Source of the DNA: Cladosporium sp. IMV 00045
Taxonomy: Eukaryota; Ascomycota; Dothideomycetes; Cladosporiales; Cladosporiaceae
Assembly: GCA_001931905.2 (NCBI GenBank)
Contig: MSJI02000638.1
Coordinates: forward strand, 1 to 36,370
Reading direction: 5' to 3'
DNA length: 36,370 nt
The notes under the pieces were generated by a model. It saw only the letters and a list, made by a program, of their open reading frames with translations. It was not told the origin of the DNA and searched no databases. The position numbers were made by a program, and so were the translations under genes. Below, piece after piece: positions 11,246-20,956 of this stretch (positions within the stretch are counted from its first letter, which is position 1; every line of letters begins with the position of its first letter).

Positions 11246-12377
11246 CTACTGCGTCGGACAGCCTCCTTCGAGTTCGCCCAGGGCTTCTTGCGCGGCGCTC
11301 ATGTCGCCGACAAGATCGGGAGGTGGCGAGCCTGCGGCTTGCATCTGTGAAGAAAATAGAGTCAGTCTTTTGATCTTCGAACTAGCGAGTTGCAAAGTCC
11401 CTTTCCTACCTTCTGCATTCTCTCAACAATATACTCGCGATCATCCTCATTCTCATCCGAATAACCCTTCCTCTCAAACCGGCCCACAATCTCCTCCACC
11501 AATCCCTGCTGCTCACGATACCTCTCCATATCCTCCTTCGAAAAACCTTCCTGCTTCCCTTCCTGCGGCGCATTCTTCTCCATCCAAGCCGGAAACTTAT
11601 CATGCAACTCCTTCATCGGCTCGTACAAAATCTCCTTGTTCGTCAGCTGCGACATCATGCTCATCAGCATCTTGTTGAAATCCTCCTCGCCGCCGCCCTC
11701 CCCACCCGCCTGCAGCTCCTTCATCATCTGCGCGATCATGTCTTCCTCCGACGAAGGCGGCGCGCCTGAAGCTGCAGCCGCGTCCGCGGAAGCGCCGGAG
11801 GCTTGCATTCGCTCCATCGTCTTGCGGATCGTGTCTTGGAAACTCTCCTGCTGGGCGTTGCTGGAGGAGCTGGGTTTCTTGCTGCTGCTGCCGGCGCTTT
11901 CTTCGGTTTTGGGCGCTGGTGGGGGTGGTGCCTCCTGCTTTACGGCTTCCGTCGCTTTTCCTATGTGCTCCGCTGCTTCGGCGTCGCTGGGCGCTTGTCC
12001 GGCTTGCACGAGCTCGGCCATCATGCGCTCGAACTCGCGCTGCATTTCGGGGTTGGAGTCTAGCTCGCCCATCAGGCTTTGCATGCCTGCTTGTAGTTGG
12101 GCGGAGAGGTCTTCGTCGTCTGGGAGGCCTGGCTGGGAAGCATTTTGCGGTTTGGCGGGGCCGGGTTTGGGCCCTGATGCGGATGATCCTGAAGTTGCGG
12201 CGGGTTTAGGTGCTGGTTTGGGTTGCGCGGAGAATTGGTCGAGGACGTCTGAGAGTTGTTAGGATGGTGAGATCGTGGTTTTGAGAAGTCTCATTGCTGG
12301 TTACCGTCGAGGTCGTCGAGATCATCCTCGTCAGGGTCGGGTGCTGTCTCGACCTGTTCTTTGGGCTTGTCTGCCAT
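11246..12377 (-). CDS. PEX19: Peroxisomal membrane protein import receptor PEX19
   Basis: The model is complement join(11246..11344, 11410..12248, 12305..12377), 336 aa. Pex19 is the cytosolic chaperone and receptor that delivers membrane proteins to peroxisomes with Pex3. The acidic N-terminus (PDPDEDDLDDLD), the GMQSLMGELDSNPEMQREF segment, and the helical block with MMSQLTNKEILYEPMKELHD and FPAWMEKN are typical. The last exon of 33 codons ends in CPTQ, a CaaX farnesylation box as known for Pex19. That box exists only if the 65-nt last intron (donor GTAGGA, acceptor CACAG) is removed. Unspliced, the frame ends at 11362 without it. Intron 1 is 56 nt, phase 1. The gene is divergent from UBC9 across 516 bp. 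Confidence 0.95.
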
Positions 12378-12893
12378 GGTGCTTTTTTGTGTGAGGTGAT
12401 TCTTATGTATAGTAATCGTCGTTCAACCCTTGCCAGTATATATAATCTTCAGTACGTCCCGCCAAGCAGTCAATGTCACCTTGCCTGTGATCCTTGCAGT
12501 CTGGTGGAGAGGGACGAATGACTACTACTTAACCTTACCTCACCCTATCAATCAGGTCCCACATTCACATGCCGAGGTACCTGACGGCCGACCGCCTACA
12601 ACCTCAGGCTCGCCTGCCTTATCTACGGCAAGATCCGTCAAGTGATCGGCAACCAGTAGTTCTGTCTCTGCCCGCGACATTCAGCCTTAACGAACCGCTT
12701 CACACAAACGACAAGGCGCTTGCTTGCTCACATCCCGCTTCTGCGACAATAGCCTTCACTTGCGCTTCACTTCGTCTGTATATCTTGCGCTCACTGGACC
12801 GAACTTCGTTTCACGACTTCTTCCGCTGCGACTGCCTCATTGAAAGCAACCCAACCTCTTCAATCAGCATCGCAAAACGATCAGCAACCCAAC
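12378..12893. promoter_or_regulatory. Bidirectional promoter region of PEX19 and UBC9
   Basis: 516 bp between two divergent start codons. It is pyrimidine-rich towards UBC9, with several CTTCACTT/CACTTCG-type words. No canonical TATA box or other named site can be claimed. Confidence 0.5.
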
Positions 12894-13538
12894 ATGTCTC
12901 TTTGCATGAGCAGGCTTCAGGAGGAGAGGTGAGAGAAAGCAACGGACATCTTGCAAGAAGATCACGAGACTGACTTCCATCTCAGGAAGGCATGGCGCAA
13001 AGATCACCCGTTTGGCTTCGTCGCAAAACCCATGAAGAACTCGCAAGGCGCCCTCGATCTCAAGCGTTGGGAATGCATGATTCCTGGCCGCGACAAGACT
13101 ATCTGGGAGGGTGCGCTGCTCAAGCTCGAAGTCCAATTTCCGGATGGTAAGTTTGCGACAACTAAGCACGAGATCAAGCATGGTCGCTGACTGATGTCGC
13201 AGAGTACCCAACCAAGCCGCCCAAGTGTATGCAATCGTCCTCTCGCAATATCGACAAATTCGACATGACTGACAATGTCCACAGGCAAATTCACTCCTCC
13301 GCTCTTCCACCCCAACGTCTACCCCTCCGGCACCGTCTGTCTTTCAATCCTCAACGAAGAGGAGGCTTGGAAACCCGCCATCACCATCAAGCAGATCCTG
13401 CTCGGTATCCAAATGCTCCTCGATGAAGTCAACCCGGAGTCACCCGCACAGGCGGATGCGTACAATCTGTTCAAGAAAGACCGTGTCGCGTACGAGAAGG
13501 CGGTTCGTAGGATCGTCAAGGATAACCAGGCACCGTAG
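12894..13538 (+). CDS. UBC9: SUMO-conjugating enzyme UBC9
   Basis: The model is join(12894..12928, 12986..13146, 13203..13226, 13285..13538), 157 aa, the same length as yeast Ubc9. It is the only E2 for SUMO and accepts it from the Uba2-Aos1 E1 on a cysteine. The start [20 protein letters not shown], the [15 protein letters not shown] active-site block (Cys92 by my count) and the [15 protein letters not shown] stretch are unmistakable. Four exons include a 24-nt exon 3 encoding EYPTKPPK plus split codons. Introns of 57, 56 and 58 nt have donors GTGAGA, GTAAGT and GTATGC. The N-terminal helix that binds SUMO and E1 is complete. No abnormality is seen. Confidence 0.97.
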
Positions 13539-14043
13539 TCACGCCAGCTCGTGTAAACGCATGCGAAGTGCATGTTTGGGTGATTCCGGCACTGAGGCGA
13601 TGAAGGGATTGTTTTTTGATTACTAGCGTGGCGTTATGGCGAAAAGGGATGCATTCAGAGGGGTCAGGCCGGCTTTTAGGTTTGATATTCCCGTGAAAGA
13701 CACGGGCGATGCAGCACCACTTTCTTCTTGAACGAGCCATAAATACATGATACCACCAATGAATTCGCAAAACATACAAACAGACCTCTCCTTACTCCTA
13801 GGATCTGAGCATGTTAATCGGCCGCAAGCCGCTGCCATCAAGCCGACCCTCCACATTAGCATCGGCCCGGGCGAGAAGGGGACATCGACGCTAACAAAGT
13901 CAAAGCGCTGTCGATTGATCTCATCACTTCACCACTTTCCCACGCCGCTCGCAAAGGGCAAGCAATATTCGGTCACGACTCTCAACCGCCTGCCCTCGTC
14001 GACAGAACCTCTCGCCAAATAAATCCCAGGAGACTACCATGAG
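13539..14043. other. Intergenic region between UBC9 and MCP2
   Basis: 505 bp holding the UBC9 3' end and the MCP2 promoter. No conserved coding segment or RNA gene is recognised. Confidence 0.5.
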
Positions 14044-15907
14044 ATGAGCACCCTACTAGCGCGGAGCGCATCCTCCGCCTCCTCCCTTTTCCGCCGCGGC
14101 GCAACAACAACGTCAACAGCATCCTGGACCTGCCGATCATGCATTCAGTCGCAGGCGCAGGCGCAAACGCAGTCGCGAATCCAACAGCAGGCGAGGCTGA
14201 GGTTCTCGACGTCGCAGCATGTCCGCTCGCAGGCTGGCAAGAGGGCTTGGCGGGAGAAGATGAAAAATCCCCGCGAGAGGAGGAAGGTCGCCATCGTCGC
14301 TACGCTGGTCTTCCTCGCCGGCGCGGGCGCCCTGGCGTTCAGTGAGAAGGCGAGGCATGCGTATATTGCTTGCGAGAGGAGTGGGAGGGTCGGCGTTACG
14401 CTTGCGCTTTGTGTTAATGAGTAGGTTTGCTGGTGTTACAGAGGGCGTCGAAAGGGAAAGGATGCTGATTCTGATATACAGCTATCGTAAGACCTTGAAG
14501 AAGCATGATGACCCGAATTACCAGGCGTTGTTGTCCGCGTGCCACAAGCGCTGCGCGGAACGTACTCTGGTCGCTATGGAGAAGAACGGAAGCATCTTCA
14601 TCAAACTCGGACAGCATCTCTCGTCGTTGAACTACCTCCTGCCTTCGGAATGGTGCGACACTTTCATCCCTCTGCAAGACAAGTGTCCGGTTTCTGGTTA
14701 CTCGAGCATAGAAGAGATGGTCCTGGCGGATACCGGCAAGAGCATCGACGACTACTTTGAGGAATTCAACCGTCGGCCCATCGGAACGGCAAGTCTGGCA
14801 CAGGTGCACATGGCGAAGCTGAAAGGAACGGGCGAGGAAGTTGCGGTGAAAGTGCAGCATCCGGCTTTGGACGAGTGGGCGAAGCTGGATCTTGCTTTGA
14901 CGAGGTTCTCCTTCAGAACCCTGAAGAGGTTCTTCCCGGAATACGACATGACTTGGCTGAGTGAGGAAATGGAGGTTTCCCTCCCGAAAGAGCTGGACTT
15001 CAGAGAGGAGGGCAGGAATGCAAAGAGAGCGAAGGAGTATTTCTCTCACCACCCCGAACTGCCACTGGTCATCCCCGACGTGATCTGGGCGCAACGCAGA
15101 ATCCTCGTCATGCAATGCGTCAAGGGAGCCAGACCTGACGATTTGGAGTTTCTGGACGCAAACGGCATTGATAGAGACGAAGTGTCGGCCGCCCTCTCCC
15201 GCATCTTCAACGAAATGATCTTCGGCACCGGCGCCCCCTTACACTGCGATCCTCACGGCGGCAACCTCGCCATCCGCCTCAACCCCGACAAGCGCAAGCC
15301 GCGGAACTTCGACGTCATCCTCTACGACCACGGTCTCTACCGCGACATCCCCATGGACCTGCGCCGCGCCTACGCCCACCTATGGCTCGCGGTCCTCGAC
15401 GTCGACGAGAAAGCCATGCGCAAATACGCGCACGAAGTCGCCGGCATCGGCGATGAGGAATTCCCCCTCTTTGCCTCCGCCATCACGGGCCGCGACTACC
15501 GCGTGGTGACCTCGTCCATCGCCCAAGAGCGCGACTCTTCCGAAAAGCAAGCCATTTCGGACGCGCTGGGCGACGGCCTCCTCGAGCAACTCGTCCATCT
15601 CCTCGGCAAAGTCCCGCGCGTCATCCTCCTCATTCTGAAAACCAACGATCTGACCCGCAGCTTGGATGAGAATCTGCAGACTCGCCAGGGCCCCATTCGC
15701 ACTTTCATGATTCTGGCTCGCTACGCGGCGCGCGCCGTTTTCGAGGAGAGCGTCGACGGTATCAGGGGCAGTCTACTGTGGCCGGGCAATTTGGCCAGAT
15801 ATGGTGTTGCTCTGGCGTCTTATGCTAAGGTTGCTGTCAAGCTGAGGGTCTATGAGGTGTATTTGAGTGTTAGGAGGCATATGGGTTTGAGTGCTTCGCC
15901 TATTTGA
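14044..15907 (+). CDS. MCP2: Mitochondrial ABC1/ADCK-family atypical kinase (MCP2/CQD2-like)
   Basis: The model is join(14044..14420, 14482..15907), 600 aa. The N-terminus is Ser/Arg-rich with many Gln (mitochondrial presequence-like), followed by a hydrophobic helix near residues 80-97. The 61-nt intron (GTAGGT, ATACAG) joins CVN to DYRKTL, a conserved junction. ABC1-kinase hallmarks are in order: KLGQ (167-170, the KxGQ motif), GTASLAQVH (Ala-rich nucleotide loop), EVAVKVQHP (ATP lysine), LHCDPHGGN (catalytic loop) and LYDHG (DFG equivalent). FIKLGQHLSSLNYLLPSEWC points to the ADCK1/Mcp2 branch rather than the Coq8 branch. In yeast, Mcp2/Cqd2 sits in the inner membrane and affects coenzyme Q distribution and lipid homeostasis. 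The family call is firm; the orthology is likely. Confidence 0.9.
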
Positions 15908-16114
15908 GGGGTTTGAGCTATGGATGTCTTGTTACTTTTTTCTTTTTCCTTTCGGGTCAGGGAGTTTCTGGAAAAGGAGGTCGGCTGTGAATATAGAACC
16001 GTGATAGATCTCATAGTCTTGTCTACCCTTTGTACATATTTGAAGACAAGCGTAACTTACAATAAAACTTGATCTTTAAAATCTGCTTTAAATTCATGCT
16101 CTTCTATCACCCGC
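15908..16114. other. Convergent 3' region with AATAAA
   Basis: 207 bp between the stop codons of MCP2 and the propeller gene. A plus-strand AATAAA-like word near 16061 and the T-rich run after 15935 fit 3' processing of MCP2. Confidence 0.45.
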
Positions 16115-18040
16115 TCACTGCCCGTTCCCAGGCTGCCCATACTCCACCCCATCCAAAACCGTCGTCAAACTCCCCTCCGCCTGGAAGATATTCTCCAACA
16201 CATCAATACTCAGCCGGAAACCACCAGGACTCGTTACCTGCTCACCACTCCCCTCATTACCTTCACCACAATCCCGCCTCAACTCCGAGTGCCACTCCAG
16301 CTTATTCAACGTGACATGCTCGCTATCCTGCGTCACGCGCTGAGTTCCACGCAAGAAACAACGCCCGTCGTCGGAGAAGTCGTTGAGGTATTCGACTTCT
16401 ACGCTGCGCGGACGAGTTTGAGAAGCGTTCTCCGTAATCCGCACAAGCGCGTGCCCTGAGTGCGCGCCGCGGAAGTTGTACGTCCCCTCGCGTGGCCAGA
16501 TTCGTCTAGGGTTGCTACCGAGTTTGTACGGCATTGCCCACGGGATGGTGTCTGGTATGGGCTCAACTTGGCGAGGTGGGATGGGCTTTCGGCTCATGAG
16601 GTGCGCCAGCATCACACGCTCAGTTCGACCTCCTGATTCGGTCGAGTTGTAGCAGGGGAGGGGATTGGTGCCTCCGCACGCCGGACCAACGGTTTGAGCT
16701 TGCCAGTAGACGATGCGCGTGCCGTCTGGTGAGAACCAGGGGTCTGCTCTGCCGTTCCATTCGGGATCATCGCTGGCTCCACTGCCGGGCGTGCCTTGTG
16801 AGGCGGAGTTGATTTCCTGCCCGTAGGAGTTGTCGTGGTCGCCGTGGCGGTCGAGGAGGTAGGGTTGGAAGAACCTTCGTTTTCCGTTGTTGCGTACCGA
16901 TGAGCAGGCTGTTGTGGTTACTAGGTCTACTATTGGTGGGATGCCGCGCAGGCCGGCCATAAAGGTCGTGCGGTCGTTGCTGCGCGTATCCATGATTACG
17001 ATGGAGTTGTCGTCTGGCGACATTTGCACGGGATCGACGTAGCCCGGGTGGCTGGTGAGGCGGCGTACTTTGCCGGTTTGCAGGTCGGCGGCGAACACGT
17101 CGATGTTGCAGGATTCGGATGGGTAGCCTAGGTAGAGCACTTCTCTGCCAGTGCCACTGAAGCCGCGAAGCTCGCCGACAGTGATGGCATCTTTGTTGAT
17201 GAGGAGCTGGTCGCCATCGACCGAGACTGGCTGGGTGGCTTTTGGATCGTAGAGCTGATTGACGCGGATCAGATCATAGCGCGGATCTTGGTTCGAGCCT
17301 GTGGTGGGGGAAGGGTTGAACTGCAAGCGGCCAATATAGGCCATCTGACCCAGCTGCCCGTCTGTGAAGCTGAACACATTGACTCCGATGTGAACATTGT
17401 CCGGATGCAAACGCAGTTCACGGAGACTCGCCCCAGGTCCGGAGCCGTCTTCTCGATCATCCAAACGGAGCGGAAATATGGAGGTCCGCTCAGGCGTACA
17501 CTCTTCGCTAGCCAGCAACGCATCGCCACATTCTATGATGAACGCCCCCGCCAGCACGCGTCTTCCATCTGAGAATGCTTGTGGATAGTCGTATTTTGGA
17601 GAGTTGACGCCTCTCGCATGGTAAGCCGGGACGCCACACGTGAGGCACTTCCAAGAATCTCCGTTGGCGAAAACGGTGCCGTCGGTTTTGAGCAGGACGA
17701 GTTGTTGGCCATCATATACGCTTCGAGGATCAGGATGCTGAGGAGCGCCTGCGAATCGCAATGTCGCTAACACGTGCTCTCCATCTGGTAGGAAATTGCC
17801 TGCTTGAAGTCCTGTCGCTTGGCCAATGCAGCCTGTGCCGCGAGGGTTGATTGCGTCTGAGCATGCGCCTGGTCGAAGAGAATCAACTACTGGTGGCAGT
17901 GGTATTGATGTGATCTCAATGGGCTCGGGAGAATCTAGTGGCCGAGATATTGAACCGGATGTTATCGGCTGCTGTAAGTCGTATCCAAAGCATCTTGAAG
18001 CGTGAAGGAAAAGCGGTAGAACACCTATGGCAGGCAGCAT
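16115..18040 (-). CDS. Secreted beta-propeller protein resembling fungal saponin hydrolases
   Basis: A single-exon frame of 641 aa. A hydrophobic N-terminus (MLPAIGVLPLFLHASRCFG) is a probable signal peptide, and the protein has many Cys and several N-glycosylation sequons. Repeating blade-like segments are visible: FLPDGEHVLATLRF, LRLHPDNVHIGVN, GREVLYLGYPS, MSPDDNSIVIMDTR and FSPDGTRIVYWQ. This spacing is typical of TolB/WD40-like six- or seven-bladed propellers. The overall pattern, including CSDAINPRGTGCIG after the leader, recalls the fungal soyasaponin-hydrolase family. That match is from memory and would need a database search. If correct, the enzyme removes sugar from plant triterpenoid glycosides outside the cell. 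It lies downstream of, and in the same direction as, a secreted SGNH esterase. Confidence 0.6.
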   Translation of the reverse strand: MLPAIGVLPLFLHASRCFGYDLQQPITSGSISRPLDSPEPIEITSIPLPPVVDSLRPGACSDAINPRGTGCIGQATGLQAGNFLPDGEHVLATLRFAGAPQHPDPRSVYDGQQLVLLKTDGTVFANGDSWKCLTCGVPAYHARGVNSPKYDYPQAFSDGRRVLAGAFIIECGDALLASEECTPERTSIFPLRLDDREDGSGPGASLRELRLHPDNVHIGVNVFSFTDGQLGQMAYIGRLQFNPSPTTGSNQDPRYDLIRVNQLYDPKATQPVSVDGDQLLINKDAITVGELRGFSGTGREVLYLGYPSESCNIDVFAADLQTGKVRRLTSHPGYVDPVQMSPDDNSIVIMDTRSNDRTTFMAGLRGIPPIVDLVTTTACSSVRNNGKRRFFQPYLLDRHGDHDNSYGQEINSASQGTPGSGASDDPEWNGRADPWFSPDGTRIVYWQAQTVGPACGGTNPLPCYNSTESGGRTERVMLAHLMSRKPIPPRQVEPIPDTIPWAMPYKLGSNPRRIWPREGTYNFRGAHSGHALVRITENASQTRPRSVEVEYLNDFSDDGRCFLRGTQRVTQDSEHVTLNKLEWHSELRRDCGEGNEGSGEQVTSPGGFRLSIDVLENIFQAEGSLTTVLDGVEYGQPGNGQ

Positions 18041-18455
18041 GTCTTTCGAGGTCGCGACCTGAACGTCACTGGATATGGAGACATGGCTTCAGCGCATGCG
18101 CGGGCTGTGTTTAGTATATGTACTGCGACTTTCGGGAGAGCAGGAACAGGTTGTTGTCTGCAGTTCGGGTTGATCGCGAGCAACGCGAGGTGGAAGCGAG
18201 TGGCAAGGGACTTCGCGGAAAGGGATGTGATCGGCGTTCATCCAAGAATAGCCACATAAAATATGCATAAGGATACATAAAATGCAGAAGAGCTATTGAC
18301 TACCGAATGAACAGGTTTCGAAAACAATATGAATTTGCTATGCAGCTTGGAACACTTATGCCAGCGTTGAGTCTTCCTATGATATACAAAGTATGATAGC
18401 TGCGGTCACTCTCATCGTTGGAAAAGATTTTAGGGTGCTCTCATTGAGGCCCTGA
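18041..18455. other. Intergenic region between two secreted hydrolase genes
   Basis: 415 bp. The part near 18240-18380 is AT-rich and fits the promoter of the propeller gene and the 3' UTR of the esterase gene. No coding or structured element is recognised. Confidence 0.45.
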
Positions 18456-19727
18456 TTACCAGGAATCTCTGATCAGGTCCACATATGCCTTTTGTCCAAG
18501 TGATCTAGGATGGAAAGTCTTAGCTGACCTTGTCGGAATGAACCAGCCGATTTCATCAACCCGAATTTCTTCGTCCAAGATGGATACGCCATTGTCTCCT
18601 TCCGTGACGTGGCCTGACAATTTGAGCTCGCAAAGCATTTGATCAGACCAGTCCCAGCTTGTCTTGCAAGTCTCGTCGTCGGGGAAGGTCCCATTCTGAG
18701 GCTCAGAGCGTTCAGCTGTATCCTGAAGGATCGACAGCAATTTGGATTGTTGGCCAGGGAGTGAGTTATCGGGCCAGGCAGAGAGGAACAACCAGGTATC
18801 GTCGCGGTTTGAATCGGGTTCCTCGGCGCCTGGCTCGCAGAAGCGGTGACCGTTGTATGCATCGTTCGGGTCGATAAAGGTGACCTCTGGGCCAACAATT
18901 CGCAGCTTCTTGACATCATCTGCAGCTGACCTCAACATCCTGTTTAGGGACTGCACAAGCTTGTTCAGATCTGTGCGACGCTGTTTCGTGAGATAAGCCC
19001 AATCTCCACCGTGGTGAATGTCATGGTGACCAGGCTCCCATTGGTAGAAGGTTGTGTCTGCTGTTATGTCAGAACCTAGACTGGGTGTGGCATGTTGGAC
19101 ACGTTTGAACTTACAATCGCAATAGTCGGTCTCCTCGTTGAAGAAAGTCGGGTAGCCAGTTACGAAGATCTTCAAGTCATCTCTTCCGGACTTCTTCATG
19201 ATCTGATCCAAAGCAGTCAAGATGTCCGACTTCAATCGACCTTCGATCAAGTCATATCCCTCATTGATGTAATGATCACAGTCTCCTGCAAAGGCCTGCC
19301 CAACACGGAGCACGCATGACGTGAGGATATTGTAGAACCCAATGTCGTTGCCGCCGACCGAGAACGTGGCTATGTCAGCGCGATCCGGGTTCTGCCAGTC
19401 ATCAATTTGACTCTTGCCGCCCCCTCCCAAAATCTCACCGACCACGGCGCCCGAACAAGGCAAGTTCTGGAAGTCGATTTCTCCGTCAGCCAGGCCAGCC
19501 AGTTGCTTCGGGGATGAGAACTGTCCGCGACGGCAACCCCCTGTATCAGTGTTTCCGGTGCCAATGCCTGCCGCGTATGAATCTCCGAAAGCTACATAGC
19601 CGGTCTTGATAGGACTCTCGTCTCGAGCCACTGGTGCTTTCTTGTGTATCAAGGGGATTCGCAAAGCTTCGGACAAACCTGCAAACGCGATGGACGTCTG
19701 TAAAACGAGAGAGGCCTGCAGCTTCAT
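18456..19727 (-). CDS. Secreted SGNH-type (GDSL) lipase/esterase
   Basis: The preferred model is complement join(18456..19060, 19115..19727), 405 aa. Residues 1-21 form a signal peptide. Block I is VAFGDSYAAG with nucleophile Ser50, and block III is SVGGNDIGF with Asn127. The catalytic His lies in TFHPRSLGQ near the C-terminus (about 388 after splicing). Several Cys suggest disulfides. Family members hydrolyse carboxyl esters outside the cell. The frame is open without splicing (423 aa), but positions 19061-19114 have a perfect GTAAGT donor, a CTGAC branch-like word and a CAG acceptor. Removing these 54 nt joins ETDYCDS to DTTFYQW, which looks more like family members. A TATAAA word lies about 100 bp upstream of the start. 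Confidence 0.85.
   Translation of the reverse strand: MKLQASLVLQTSIAFAGLSEALRIPLIHKKAPVARDESPIKTGYVAFGDSYAAGIGTGNTDTGGCRRGQFSSPKQLAGLADGEIDFQNLPCSGAVVGEILGGGGKSQIDDWQNPDRADIATFSVGGNDIGFYNILTSCVLRVGQAFAGDCDHYINEGYDLIEGRLKSDILTALDQIMKKSGRDDLKIFVTGYPTFFNEETDYCDCKFKRVQHATPSLGSDITADTTFYQWEPGHHDIHHGGDWAYLTKQRRTDLNKLVQSLNRMLRSAADDVKKLRIVGPEVTFIDPNDAYNGHRFCEPGAEEPDSNRDDTWLFLSAWPDNSLPGQQSKLLSILQDTAERSEPQNGTFPDDETCKTSWDWSDQMLCELKLSGHVTEGDNGVSILDEEIRVDEIGWFIPTRSAKTFHPRSLGQKAYVDLIRDSW
19061..19114 (-). other. Probable stop-free 54-nt intron inside the SGNH esterase
   Basis: On the minus strand it starts GTAAGTTC and ends ATAACAG. The length is a multiple of three and there is no in-frame stop, so retention would add 18 residues. 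The acceptor is a CAGCAG tandem (19063-19058), so splice choice can also vary by one codon. Confidence 0.7.
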
Positions 19728-20956
19728 GATAGACGATGCTTTGTTGACTGAAGAAAGAATTGAGGGTGCTGGTTGAGTGCTTGTGCCGATATACTCATAA
19801 AGGCAAGATCATACTGGCAATCTTTATACCTTTCAACGCTGAAACGAATCTCTTGATGCCAACCGTGATAACAACCGGAAAGAGATTGGGTAGGGTCGTG
19901 ACCCAATGAAGGATCAAACACCGACATGGATAATCGATAGGTGTGAACTGTGTTGGTCGAGTTAATTGTCGTTGGAGGCGTGCCTGGAGGATCAGAACCT
20001 TGAATATTAAGTCAACGGAACAGGAAGGATCGTATGCTCATCTCAACATGACGGAAGGGCAGAGATCTAGAGCCAATGCTCCTTCGGACAAATGTAATGC
20101 CCGCCGCTTCGTACCTGCAGTTCGCACAGCAACGGTGATTTTTGTGACGGCTATACTTAGCCATAACACGATGTAAAGATGCAGCCATTGTCTCCAGACT
20201 TGAACTCATCTGTGCAAACCGGAAATCTGTGCTCATGTCGGCGATCATCATCGTGAGATCGGGCTATGCCCCATGAATTTGGTAGATATGAATGATTGGA
20301 TACAACATGATGGCTCGAAAAAGTTGCATGCGCCAAACACACGAAGGATTCACCCAGCCACGTCCCGCTGGTGATGTCTGTTGGGCTGGGCGGCTACAGG
20401 AAATGGTAAGGCAAATGCATGGAGAATGAAGGGGGCTTCGACCGTACATCGGCGGCTGGTGATGAGTCGTCTTACCATGTCGCAGTCATACCAGAAGAGT
20501 CATGCTTCGTAAAAATGAGGAGTTCTCCTGCTCATAAACAAATTGTTGATCATCATCGTAGACAGAGTAAGGCGGTTGATGGATGAGCGAAGTAAGAGCC
20601 ATTTTCGAGTCCGATGCTTGTCCCGCAAGGATTTTGCTGTTCCTTCGCGTGGCCGCTAGCAAAACACTGCTGTTTGAGATGTTGGTGGTTGGGAGTTGGA
20701 AGTTGGAGCAAGGGGACGAAGGATTTGAACGCGGGTCGCGCAACAGGGAAGAGGGGTCTTAATATAGAGCACCCAAGCCAGTGACGTGACATTTCAACAA
20801 GGCAACAATACTGCAATCTCCCGCATAAGAGATGTCACAATATTTCATTCGTGCCACTCGCTCTATATCGCATCCGGTGGGCCATCATCTTGTTCCTCAC
20901 TCATACCGACACAGACAGTGAGATACGCTTTCTTCAGCCTTTATTAAGCCGCCACC
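19728..20956. other. Intergenic region of 1.2 kb
   Basis: Divergent space between the SGNH esterase (minus) and the PQ-loop gene (plus). All frames are short and unlike known proteins. The esterase promoter lies at the left end. The sequence just before 20957 is an unusually strong start context. Confidence 0.45.
19823..19828 (-). promoter_or_regulatory. Candidate TATA box of SGNH esterase gene
   Basis: TATAAA on the minus strand within GGTATAAAGA, 96-101 bp upstream of the start codon at 19727. The spacing suits a fungal core promoter; transcription start is not known. Confidence 0.45.

Noticed and set aside
11636..12262. 208-codon plus-strand frame antisense to PEX19
   Set aside because: Ala/Ser-rich shadow of the biased PEX19 codons, with no independent signal.
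14414..15115. 233-codon minus-strand frame inside MCP2
   Set aside because: Antisense shadow of a well-conserved kinase-like coding region.
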